A DNA stretch of 64,000 nt. Origin: Hybos culiciformis. Taxonomy: Eukaryota; Arthropoda; Insecta; Diptera; Hybotidae. A program made the position numbers and the translations under genes. The first letter of the stretch is position 1. Every line of letters begins with the position of its first letter. The notes beneath the pieces were generated by a model. The model saw only the letters and a list, made by a program, of their open reading frames with translations, was not told the DNA's origin and made no database searches. Of the stretch, positions 14,761-26,701 are shown piece by piece. Location of the stretch: positions 39,303,381 through 39,367,380 of the forward strand of contig OZ023275.1 in assembly GCA_964007475.1 (NCBI GenBank), read 5' to 3'.

Positions 14761-17223
14761 TTCTCTGTCCGTTTAAACGATGAAGTAAAATATAAGTAAC
14801 TTTTTGAATTCATAATAAAAAGTTGGGAAATAGTTATCAATTTATCTATAGAAGTTAGAATTGAATTAAAAAAATAGTAAACAAATATGGAAAATGTATA
14901 CAATATGAACATATATATATTAAGTGTGTATATTTTCAGTTTTATATACATAAATAAATTATTTATAACACAATACATATATATGAATGAAACCTAACAA
15001 GAAAATAAAAGGAAAGCTTTATTTATTCAGTATATATACAACATACATTTTCTTTATCTGGAATAACGATAAAAATATCAAATATAAAATATCTTTTATT
15101 TCTCTAGACTTAATATCCATAGTGTTATACTTATATATATGTATTTATTTTCTTAAAAATGTTGTTTTTATATTTTTTTTGGTACGATATAATATTATAC
15201 ATTATATACAATAGCTTTCATCGATTTTCTTACAATAAGTATCTACATCTACATTTACATATAAAATCTTGCTAGAGATTTGTAATTTTTATATAGATTT
15301 TTGCAAAAGGGTGTTGACTTATAATTTTTCTCTGGAAAATGGCGGAAAATGAAATATAAGTTAGAATAAAATCATTAATCATAAGAACACTATATTATAC
15401 CATTAACAACATATTTTCATTAAAAATGTTTGAATAGAAAATTGAAAATCTAATATTCGCAGAATGAACAAAATTTACAATTTATTTGAATTTTTATTCA
15501 TTCAAGCACGAGGAATATATTATCCACAGTCATTTTGTTATACGGCCGGTATGAAGTTTTCAGTCATGAGATCGACCCTCGATTATCATATTGAATTACC
15601 TTTTTGAATAAAATGCTTTTGTTTGTAGACCTGTACATTATGTACTCAACAACAAGGCGCTGCAATAAAAAGTGGTCCACAGTACCATAATTTTTCAGTA
15701 ACATTTATTTCATTCAAAATCAACAACGAAGTTAAGTTTGCTTCGTTCCTCATAATATAATTTTTATTAAAACAATTAAATATTTTAGTACATTAAATTT
15801 ATATATTACAATATGAAAGTAATACTTAAAGTTTTTATTTTATTTTACCTAAAAGGACTTCTTAATTTAATTAAAAATTATATTAAAAAAAAAAACCAAA
15901 AATAATAATGATTCTTGAACCTCTTTTTTTTTTAATACATAAAATGCTGTATAATTTCATCAGGAAGTCCGGTTATGAGTCATAAGTTTTTCCATACAAT
16001 CATTTCCTATTTTATTAAATTTTTTTTTTTTAATATTTTTGGGTGCGTCTCTCAACCGTCATTAAGTATAATATTTATCTTATATAGTTAGTCTAAAAAA
16101 AAAAAAAAAAGCAAAAAAGTATCTTGTAAATTTTTATTTATTTTCAAGGGGTGATGATTGCTAATGCTAAAAAATTATTAGATTTATCTGTAAATTTTAT
16201 AAAAAAGCAAAAAAATAAATAAATAAATAAAAAATTATATATTTTATCAGTGATTGCTCGTGTTCTATTTGTGAACACACATCACACCTTTTTTCATGAT
16301 AACAATAATTTATAATCACTTTTTTTTTAACAAGAAAATTTCATATGATTTGTTCTCAATATTATTATTTTATTTTTTAATTTTATTTTTTTTATTTCCT
16401 ATATTATTAGGTAAAAATATTATTATCAATTTTTTTTATTTTAATACCATTGCCATTGATAGAATAATACTGATAATACTGATAAGGCGAATATATTGCT
16501 GGTGAATGGTGACAAATAAAGGGTAAAGTACCCAATTGTTTTATACAAATCATTGTATTGATTTCGTCATCGGCCTGTTAAAAATCAACTTAACTCAATT
16601 TTTGCAGAAGACATTTTATATGTCGGTCCAAAAAGCTTCCGACTGACAGCGCGACTTTCTAAAATATTTTTTAATATTTCTCTTAAGCATCAATTATTCA
16701 ACAAATTAAAAAAAAAATTATTTCTTTATGTTTTTTTTATTTCTGTTTCTGATTTCTTCTTGACGTATATGAATAATTTTATAAACTCTTTCAACTTTCG
16801 TTTTATTTATTTCTGCAAATAACAATAATTATATATATTTTTGCTATCTTGTTCATAAAATTCATAAATTTTTTTTATTTTTATTTTGTATCAAGTTCAG
16901 AAAAAATATTAGAACAATTGATAAACTTTTTCCAACACTCTGCGATAGGAAAAGTTTCAGGGTCAGCTTTTCTAATAGATATAGGTTAAATTTTGAAAAA
17001 ATGCCTTATTTATTCAATGTGGAAAACAGAATGTGCCAAACTTGATTTTCCTACAAAGTAAACATTAATAAAATTATTTTTTTTCTGTTAACATAATTAT
17101 TATACATATTAAATGTAATAATTTTAAGCATAATATATAAAACTATATTAAGTAATTGTTTGTTGAAAAAAAAAGAACAAATTAAGAGAAAGAAATATTA
17201 TAGTTTTGCTTGGAAATTCTTAA

Positions 17224-17734
17224 TAGTAGATTATTGTATATGTAAACTAAATTTGTTATTAATTAAGAGTTCTGTATACACGAAAATACATTGACACGAG
17301 TCAATACTATAAATTGACAAGTGTCAATGTATTTTTGTGTAAATACAGAACGAGTTGTATAACAAATTTTGTTTACATATCCAATATACTGTTTTAATGC
17401 GTAGGGGAGAGGTAGTTGCAAAGAGAGAATATTTTTTCTTCTCATTTTTTCTCATTTTTTTTTTTTTTTTATTTGGCTGTATTGAAATATTGTCAGAGAT
17501 ATTATGTTTGTTTAGGTATTACGTAATATTCAATACGAAACATCTAAATGATTTCATTATTTACGCTGATGCATCTAAATTTTTTCATTATATACGCTGA
17601 TGCATCTAAATTTTTTCATTATTTACGCAGACGCATCTAAATGATTGCATGTGTATTGACGCATATAATACTCCATTTAGTGATCTAAATTCTATAGCAC
17701 TAAATACAACATAACGACCCCCAACGCATTAAAA
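17224..17734 (-). mobile_element. Foldback/MITE-like repeat, copy A
   Basis: This stretch is repeated in inverted orientation at 55934-56471, with near identity over about 500 bp. In order it contains: a foldback whose arms of about 75 bp lie at roughly 17230-17305 and 17314-17388; the motif TTTTAATGCGTAGGGG near 17393; a poly-T tract; three 31-bp tandem units at 17541-17633 plus a partial unit; and CCCCAACGCATTAAAA at the far end. That end is the inverted partner of the 17393 motif, so a module of about 340 bp is bounded by inverted TTAA-TGCGT(A/T)GGGG ends. No transposase is encoded; the reading frames of up to about 80 codons here are spurious. Compared with copy B it lacks 28 bp at the foldback tip. 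Strand is given relative to copy B. The superfamily is unresolved: a TTAA-targeting MITE or a DINE-like non-autonomous Helentron are both possible. Confidence 0.8.
17541..17651. repeat. 31-bp minisatellite inside repeat copy A
   Basis: Three full units begin CATCTAAAT at 17541, 17572 and 17603, each 31 bp and ending near ACGCTGATG or ACGCAGACG, followed by a partial fourth unit from 17634. The same array, reverse-complemented, is in copy B at about 56019-56128, so it belongs to the element rather than to the locus. Confidence 0.85.
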
Positions 17735-20700
17735 TCATAAAATACATAAAATTTTGTATATTTTTGAAAATAAACAAATAAAATTTTAATACACGCGCAC
17801 GACGATTTTTTTTCTCGACACAGCTTTAAATTTATTATATACTCACCTTTCTGAGTAATGACATTTCTTAAATTTCAAAAAAATATTGAATTTTTTTTTT
17901 TGTGATAACATTTTCTCATTAGTTTTAATGTTGTGTACGAATTGCCAAATTTCTTATGTACTACAGATTTATGTTTAAAAGAATCGAATTAGATAGTCAC
18001 AGGTTTATGATATAAATGAGTATATTAAATCTCAAAGAAATGCCGAATAACAGACAAGGATGTAATAAATAGTTTAAATAGTTGTATTAAAATCGACTGT
18101 TTTGAAGAAACTTTTATCTTAATATTGCAGTACTTATGTTCAATATTCAATTATTCAAAATTTTGAACTGTAAAGAAACTATGCTTTCCAAACAAGTAAA
18201 TTATACTTATATTAAAAATAAAAAAAAGTATATAAAATATTGTTTTGTTCATTAAAGAACGATTTTACTATATTAGACTAAAATGCCATATACAACAAAA
18301 TAATTTCCATAAATTTCGGTAATTAATTAATGATAAAAAAAGATGTGTACAGAAATTATTTGGTTTTATACTCTTTTGAGGCGAAATACAAGAATTTTTT
18401 ATATACCTGCTAGAAATTTTTCCGAATAGAAAGCATAATCTTTACAGCGTAGTTACTAAAAAAAACAAATGTATACATATACTTTGGGGCTTCAATATAA
18501 GTATATATATATATATTTTTTTTATCTTTTATTTTCATATTGAAAAATCACCCCCACATCATTACAAATTACAATTTATGTAGGTATATAATGATGAAAA
18601 TTTTACATGTAGATATTTTTGTACAAGGATAAAAAAAAAATGAAAAAGAAGACGCAAAAGAAGCCATAATTTTTGTATATGACCCTGTCCAGTAGCTATG
18701 GAAACATTATATACATATTTTAAATGAAATCAATATTATAATTTAAGCTTCCGGTCTGTATGGGTATCAAAATTAAAAAAAAGGAAGTTCCTTCAAAATA
18801 AAATCTAAAGAGATATAAAAATTCTATATCTGGTAAACTTTGGAAAATATATTACAAATATCACCCTTAAAAGTTTCACACACCTGCTGTCTCTTATAAT
18901 TAAAGAAAGTTATCTAGTGGAAATGCAGATTATAATGATTGAAAAGTGAAAAGTCTTGAAGAAAATTAAGGAATTTATACCTTCTCTTTACTTTAAGACT
19001 ATTACACAGATACTTTAAAATGCTGTCTTATCGAACTTATCGAACTTATTACTCTATGGCGAAAATTTTGCACAAAGTGTCTTAAAATAACTAGAAATAA
19101 TTTGGATAATATTTTGCTATATAGTTAAATTTCCCTTAAGACGAAATCCACGGATTTTTGACAAATAATAAATAAGAATTATATCCATATGTAAAAAAGA
19201 AAACGGTATGCTGCAATTAATATATCTAGTTCTACTTTCCAAAAGTCTTTCTGGTTTTATGACTTTGTCTTCACAAATAAAACAAAAAAAATTGGTTAAT
19301 AGACAAAAATAATAAAAAAAACTTGAATAAAATCGTAAGGGTCTAATTAAGATGCAACTATAGTTTAATTAAGTTAATCTTTGTAAATTACTATATTTAG
19401 TTCACCTGTCGTTACAATTAAATATTTTTATCACAACCAGGTAGCTAGATGCTACTTTCTTTCCAAAAAAAATAAAAATCTTTTTTAAATTTATATTGAC
19501 CTTATATTGTTATTAATAATCCATTAAAAAACTTTTTTTTTTTGCTAATTAAACTAAAAATATATATACGTTATGAAAACTAGTTATTTTAACAGACCTA
19601 AAAGAAACACATAAAAATTAGGTTTTATAAGTTTATAATAAGTTTAGATTTTTGTCATATTTATTCATAAATAAATGAGAAAATTTGAAAGACTTATTAG
19701 TATCAAAACTTTAGATACAGCCCTAATTTCGGTTTCAACTTTTACATTATGTAAATAACATATATATTTATGAAATTCATTATACACTTCCAAGTCAAAA
19801 ATTAAATAATTGAAACATGAGAATTCTTTACTAAATTAAAAACTATACAACCCTTTTTCTGAATTATAAATTTTTTAAATTTTTTTTATCAATTTCTATT
19901 ATTAGAAGATAATAAATCGTTTATTTTTTTTTTCTTTTAAAGACAACTGATAACAAAATTCACCTTTGATATTTTCTTTAATTTTTTTTTTTAAAGGAAA
20001 ACAAAATAAAATTTGCAATTTCATTCTTAAAATTTATTAAACTTAAAATATTGTCATAAAAAATGTTATATACATATATATATATATTATTGATATTGTG
20101 ATATAATACTAATTTATTACTTTATGATGAAATTATTTATAATTTCATATTTTGCGAAAATTGATTGTACGTGCAATAGAATCAATATTTTTTTTTAATT
20201 CTTAAGTGTGTGTACGAGAATTGGGACAATAATAGATTTTATCTAATATTGACAAAAAAAAAAAATTTCCTTATTTTCTCAATAAAAGATAGTGATCAAA
20301 GAGAGGAGTCATTACTTTGATACAAAAACTGAGTGCGAGTATGACTTTTAAACAACACGAATTTAGCTTATAAAAATTTATGTTTCGATTTTAATTCGAA
20401 CTTCATCATATGATCGTGATTAAAAACAATTCTGAATTTAAATTAATGTTTTTATTAAAGTCTTAATTTTGTTTGAAGTAGAATTATATAGAACACTATA
20501 TGAACTCATTTTATCATTATAATTTTTTTTTTTTAATTTTATATTTTTCAAGTTTTTAAGAAATTCTAATGATCGAATGTATAATGACAGTATAATGATT
20601 ATAGAACTTAATATTTATTTAAGACTTTTATGATAATTCAATAAGAGTTTTTTTTATATATATTAGCTTGACTAGAGCACTTGATAATAAAAAATCCCAA

Positions 20701-23047
20701 GAATTAAAGATTAGAAAAAGAAAAAATAAAATATTTGTGTTATTTTTTCTATGTATATACCTGACTTTTGTCTTTTATTGAACAATTTATATATTGATAA
20801 GGAACCTAATCATTCTTTTAGATAAATTACTTTTTTCCGCTAAATTATTAATATATAGAAACACAAAATATAATCATTTTATAAGATCAATAATAATAAT
20901 TTATTAAAAAGAAAAAAGAAAAAAAAAATAACAAAATATTAATCAGCAGAAAAATAAACAACTTCAATTATTATTATTTTTATCAAGTAATAAAAATAAA
21001 ATTTTTTTATCACATCATCGTACACAATACTATTATATAAGATGAATAAATCTTTAATTCAATAATAACTAATAATTGAAAATGATAAAGAAATAAAGTA
21101 TTCGTTGTGAAATAAACTTTATAAACCTAATACTAAGTACTTCAATCCTGTATTAAAATAAAGTTTCATTATGAATTTATAGAGCAAAATAAAAAAATAA
21201 TTGTAATAAATAAATAAATATTATTAAAACTTATAGTTCTAATTTCATTATATTTTTAAGTATTTATACTCCTCTGATAATAATTATATTTATGTGTATT
21301 TTATGTTAAAATATCAGTATTTCAATTTAAAATTTAAAAAATATTTATTTTTTTTTATCTTAAATACGTCAAAGATAATGTTTATTTAAAAATATTATGT
21401 GACATCATTTCAAATATACGAAAAAAAAAATTAAAAAAAATCAAAATCTTCATCAAAGCAAAATAATATTTTTTACCGCTTACATAAAATTTTTTATTTT
21501 TTTATAATAATATTTTTTTTAGCAAATAAAAGATATTATTAACTTTTATCATCATTTTTAACCTATATTAAACAGAATAATATTTATTTCCCTTCCTTTT
21601 TATTTTTTTTTTTATTATTATTATTATTTTTCTAAAACATGATACTAAATGTACCAAAGAGTTACCACACCTATAAAATATTTATCTTCTTTGAGATATT
21701 ATTTCTTTTGCTTATATAGACGTCAATTCCATTATGTTACATAATATATATTAATTGAAAGCTTAAAATTAAAACTAAATATATAATTTATGTTTGATAT
21801 GAAATTTTCATTATATACCTGGTAGGCAACATTTGTTATCATATTCTCTTTTTTTGTTCCAAACTAACTTTTAACATAAACACAGCGTTTAAGTTGGTTT
21901 ATAATACATATATACATCTTTTGGAGGACATATTCCAAGAAAACTTTTCTTAAATCCTAAATTTTTCTATTATTGCAAGATATACAGAAAAAAAATTCGG
22001 AAATAAATGTTCTCGAACAATGAATTCTCTTGAAATATAGTTTAAAATATTAGACTGGCTTTTACAATTAAATTGTTTTATATAAGATTATAAAAATCTT
22101 TATGATCTTTAAATATTTTGTCGGAACTATTCATATGCAAAAACTTTTAGAGAATTCTGATAAGATTCTTAAAATAAAAATTGCCGGATATGAACGATGC
22201 TTTAGATTTTTCAACACAAAAATAAAATAATTTTATTTCTTACAAATATTTATTTTGAACTGAAACTCTATGGTAAATCACCTAATTACTCATGTACTTG
22301 AGTTTTTAAAGCTTAAAAATTAAATTTTCTAATGAAATTTCTTCAAGATAACATATTTAGGTGTTCATTTTTTTTTTTTCATAATAGAGTATTTTCAATT
22401 TTTCATAAAATAAATATAAATACATAAATGTTTTTAAATATGTATATTTTATTTTAAAGTCACTATAATTCAAGCTATTGGGTCAAGGTTTAATTGAAAC
22501 AGTACACATTTTTCACTTTTGCTTCAATATAAATTTTCGATGCTCGTAAAAGCCATTAATAAAATTAATAAAGCCTGAATGGTCGGTATAAAAAAACTAT
22601 GGTAATAGAAAGAGGATTGGATGAAAACATAGTTATTCATTCGAAATTAATTTAGCTGTATGACAAAAATGATTTTCGGCACTGGTGAACTAAGAACATT
22701 AAGTGATATTGAAAAAATATTTTAATCAATATCATGCTTATAATAGAAAAATAATATTGATAGAGTAAAAATAAATAAATATGGTCACGTGATGCATTAG
22801 AGAAGCATAAGGCACTGTAATTATATTAAATTATTGCGTATAATTTTAGATCGAAAATCAGCAATTTAGGTCATGAAATAAAATTTAAAGTCTTTTGACT
22901 GCTAAGAAGCTGTTTACAAAATTAAAATTAATATTTGCTTCTAACCATTCAATAATGTTAAAAAAGTTTTTTAATGAAAGAAAGTGAATAAAATTCATAC
23001 CAAATCTAAAGTATAAAACTTATATTTTTTTTTTACTTTTTACATTA
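17735..23047. other. AT-rich non-coding DNA, no gene seen
   Basis: I see only short low-complexity reading frames, poly-A/poly-T runs and small TA-rich tracts. No coding exon, RNA gene or repeat boundary could be supported. Confidence 0.6.
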
Positions 23048-23448
23048 GCTACACGGAGAGAAATCCAATCAGATATTATGATTATGACGATTGTACATAT
23101 GCGTAAAGCAGTCAGAGAACTCAGCTCTTAATAACTAATCATAAACCGTAAATATTAATCATAAACAATGACTAAGGGTAAAAACAATCACTATGACTAC
23201 CAAATCATAAATCCTGCAACCCAATAATATCGATTTCATTTCTTACGTCTTAAAAGCCAGTAATGGCTGCTATTTTACATAAGAAAATAAAATTTAAGTT
23301 TTTTTTATTAATTTTTTTTATTTAATTTTTTTTTATTTAATTTTCATTTATTTAATTTTTTTTATTTTATTTTAATATTTTTTTAATTTATTAAATTTTA
23401 TTTATTATATTTTTATTAAATTTACAATTTTATTTCTTATGTCTTCTT

Positions 23449-23512
23449 CCGGATTCGAACCTGGGTCTTTAGCATTGCAATCCGCCAACATTACCACTCA
23501 GCTACGGTATTG
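23449..23512 (-). other. tRNA-like module (A-box and B-box), not an intact tRNA gene
   Basis: On the minus strand TAGCTGAGTGGT (23493-23504) matches an RNA polymerase III A-box and GGTTCGAATCC (23451-23461) is a perfect B-box. Their spacing is about that of a tRNA gene. A 4-bp D-stem can form, but the anticodon stem and T-stem do not pair properly. I therefore read it as a tRNA-derived or tRNA-mimicking repeat segment. A diverged partner lies inverted at 23561-23621. Confidence 0.6.
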
Positions 23513-23560
23513 AAATTTAAAATGTACATAAAATAGAAAATATAAATTTGGTATACACAT

Positions 23561-23621
23561 TTTCTGTGTGGTGTGTTGGCTATTTGTAATGTTAAGGACG
23601 CAGGTTCGAATCCCGAAGAAA
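23561..23621 (+). other. Second tRNA-like module (B-box)
   Basis: GGTTCGAATCC at 23603-23613 is a perfect polymerase III B-box. The sequence before it aligns with the minus-strand module at 23449-23512 (shared TGTTGGC and ATGTTAA/ATGCTAA segments), but the A-box is degraded. The pair makes a head-to-head inverted repeat at the centre of the TIR element. Confidence 0.55.
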
Positions 23622-23979
23622 GCAAAAAAATTTTGGTTTTTTATTGTTTTTTTAGCGACATTACAGAAAATTTCAACTATGTACTTTTATTTTAGTAATT
23701 AAAGTAAATAATCTGAATTTTAATCACCGAAAATAAAATAAAAAGTGAAAAAAAAATGTTTTTGTATTAATCATAACTTATGACTAGCATGATTAAGCAT
23801 CATAACTTATGATTTCAGGTAAATCATAAGATAATCACGATGTATAACGTAGTAATTATATGCAAAGATTATTCATCTTGCGCGAAGATTTTTAATCATA
23901 GGGCTATTTTTTCGTTATGATTAGGAGTCTATGACTGATATAATCATATTGAATGAAAAGGCATTTCTCTGCGTGTAAC

Positions 23980-26330
23980 AAAACCTTTATAATTAAGAAA
24001 GTATGGGTTTGGTATTAGGGAAAGGAAGGTTCAAATTGTTAAGAGAAAATTGTTTACACTCTTTTTGAAGCCTAACTGCTCGTATCTAGAACGTTCTTTA
24101 TTCCTCAGGAACAGAAGTTCAGAGAATATTTTACATGCCCGAAATAGACTATTTAAGCATAAATATGGATTCGACTGCGACGTGGATGTATTCTTGAACA
24201 CTACTACCTTATAAAATTATTATTTGTTGTATTTTCTTAAATTATTCATCCAACCGTATTATATTATATATTTAAAAGATAAATTTTAAGCACCTATAAT
24301 TTCGTTAATAAATAATAATTGAGTTGAAACTTAAGAAATTTAACATTTAAGAATATAACATCCCGTATGTTTTTAACTTCTTTATTGATATGGCATTAAC
24401 CAAATTAGGGTTCTTGCGACAAGTTAGTTTTATTATTTTTCCAATATTTCCGTCGTCCGTCTTTGCAAAAAAAAAAAATCATTAGGTACCTCTTAAAATT
24501 TCATTTTTAATGTCTCTTATATACATTGTTAATATTTATTTAGTTAGTGCATGGCGCCCTTGCATGAATGAAAATATATTATGATAAATTAGTATAACCG
24601 TTAAAAATTATTTCCTTAATTTAAAATGTATTTTACCTGGGATCAAGTTGTAATATTTTTTTAAATTCTTATTCTAATTTAAATAATGTTATTCCTTATT
24701 TTTAAAAAACATTTCACCAAAGAGAGCAATTACAAGAAGTCCCTATTTCTTTTTGTAAAATATATCTGTCATAAATATTTTTCATTTGTTATAAATTACA
24801 TAATTAAATTTTTAGGAAATATAGCAATAAATAATATTGGTCGGCCGTCATAGTGTAGTGTTATTGTCATTACCAAATTTATTTGGATAATTTAAATTTA
24901 TTTTAATAAACTACCTATACAAAATTTCAAGCTTTAAACTTAATTCTCAATGTGTGTTTTTTTTTTTGTTTGTAATGTCAGAATATCTTACAAACAGATT
25001 TTTTAATTTCGAACATAGGTTGCAAGTAAATTATTACAGTCTTTCAGACTGTCTAAAGATGATAATAAATTTTATTTTACAACGTATTTGACCGGAGACA
25101 ACAATATGACTTTAATAACAGAAAATTTCTGGAGGTTTTTTTTTTTACTTTAATGCTGACGTCTGGCTGTATATTATGAATAAAATTCATTATCCATTAC
25201 AAGAGACCATTATTTTATACCTGTAACATTTATAAAATATCCTTTAATGCGTCCGATGACAATTTTTTGAATTAAACTTTTGGCAAAAAAGAAAGGACAT
25301 GAACTAAAAATATATATTTATAATATATACCTACATGTATTCTATGTAACGTATGTTAATAAAAAGGGGATAATTTTTGTTAACAGTGTGCGCAATATTT
25401 GAATTATTTTTAAGAAAAAAAAAATATATTTTCAGACCTTCGCTCATTCCTATAAAATATTATATATAATATATTTTGTTTAATTTTCCTCATCGAGTAT
25501 TACTTATATATATAGAGACAGAAAAATCTGAAACTGTAACTAAACCAAAGAGAAATATTTTTCTTTTTATATTTATTCTAAATATATTTGTATCTATATA
25601 CATAGATATCTTTTTTTACCTATATACAATATTCTGTGCAGACTATACAGATATTTTTATCTTTTGATAACAAAGAAACAGAGAATAAATTTTCTTCACA
25701 TAAGAAAAATTACAAAAAAGAAAAAAAATTCTAAAATCTGAAGAGAAAAATATCTTTTATTTTTTCTGTGCTATGCTGGTTTGCGATTATGTATTTTTTT
25801 TTTTATTTAAAACTTTAGGTACACAAATTTAATCAGAGAGGTGTGTTCAATGTATTTTTTTTTTTCAATTTCTGTATGTTAAATATAATATTGAGATATT
25901 TTTAAGGTAAAATCAGTTGATTAGTGTACTTTCTGAAAGATAGAACGTGCCGTTAACAAATAGATTTTAATTTTTTTTTATTTTTTTTTCTTTTAAGAAT
26001 TGGACAAATAAAAATCTTAATTTAGAATTTAATTCAGAAAGAGATAGATTGAATAATAAAAAAAAAAAAAAATCTGTGATAAGAAATTTGTTTTTTTTTT
26101 TAATATTTTTTCTTGAATAAGTGACAATTAAACATGTATGTGAAATGAATGTACATAGAAAAACATTGAAAATTTATTGAAAAAAAAAAATTTATGGATT
26201 AAAAAAAATAATAAATTATTGGGAAATTTAAAGGTATTTTGATAATAATTTGAATTACATTTTTTTTCCACAAAAAGTAAAACTAGGACTTATTTGAAAT
26301 ATTTTTCCGGTATAGGCATATGTCATTAAT
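23980..26330. other. AT-rich non-coding DNA, no gene seen
   Basis: Only short low-complexity reading frames and homopolymer tracts occur here. No feature could be supported. Confidence 0.55.
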
Positions 26331-26701
26331 ACAAACTAAAATAAAAACAAACCATAAATTAATAAAAAAAAAATAAATAAATCGAAAAATTGAAATATTA
26401 TTTATCCAATTCAATAATTATTTTTTGATTTTTAAAACAATATTTCGAACGATTGCACACAAAATCACACTAGATGGCGTTATTTAACAATTTTTGGAAT
26501 ATTTTTTCAACAAACTAAAATAAAAACAAACAATAAATTAATAAAAAAAAATAAATAAATTAATAAAAAATAAATAATAATAATAATTAAAATATTATTT
26601 ATCCAATTCAATAATTATTTTTTGATTTTTAAAACAATATTTCGAACGATTGCACACAAAATCACACTAGATGGCGTTATTTAACAATTTTTGGAATATT
26701 T
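26331..26701. repeat. Tandem direct duplication of about 175-195 bp
   Basis: Copy 1 (26331-26504) and copy 2 (26509-26701) both begin ACAAACTAAAATAAAAACAAA and end TTTAACAATTTTTGGAATATTT. The right-hand ~100 bp are practically identical (about 26402-26503 and 26598-26701), while the A/T tract between the ends differs in length by about 20 bp. Each copy carries CACACTAGATGGCGTTA (core at 26471 and 26669), conspicuous for its GC content. The near identity suggests a recent duplication. Confidence 0.85.

Larger units (their letters stand above)
1..17223. other. AT-rich non-coding DNA without a supportable gene
   Basis: No open reading frame here looks like a protein. All are below 100 codons, low-complexity (F/I/Y/K-rich) and without recognisable motifs. 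The DNA is rich in poly-T/poly-A runs, TA-rich tracts and simple repeats. It may be intergenic, or part of a long 5' intron of the downstream pebbled gene, whose coding exon is preceded by a splice acceptor and therefore needs an upstream untranslated exon. I could not locate that exon. I found no intact tRNA or rRNA gene. Confidence 0.6.
23048..23979. mobile_element. Non-autonomous TIR element with internal tRNA-like modules
   Basis: The left end GCTACACGGAGAGAAAT (23048) and the reverse complement of the right end, GTTACACGCAGAGAAAT (ending 23979), form terminal inverted repeats with two mismatches. Both subterminal regions are dense in AATCATAA/TTATGATT motifs. The centre has a (TTTAATTTTT)-type AT tract at about 23297-23410 and two related tRNA-like modules in inverted orientation (23449-23512 and 23561-23621). 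No transposase frame is present, so it would depend on an enzyme encoded elsewhere. I could not see a clear target-site duplication, and the superfamily is not identified. Confidence 0.7.

Noticed and set aside
14721..15214. Divergent pair of 75- to 85-codon frames
   Set aside because: AT-biased I/Y/F/K-rich sequence with no family resemblance, as expected by chance at this base composition.
17263..17600. Two possible small proteins in the foldback repeat, one also seen at 56221-56463
   Set aside because: Shared sequence reflects the repeated DNA, not a protein: the frame runs through an inverted repeat, has no motif and diverges where the copies differ by an indel.
17541..17651. CRISPR-like regularly spaced repeat
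   Set aside because: Units are contiguous 31-bp tandem repeats with no spacers, in an insect genome.
23449..23621. Functional tRNA genes
   Set aside because: A- and B-box motifs are present, but anticodon and T stems do not pair and there are no proper acceptor stems.
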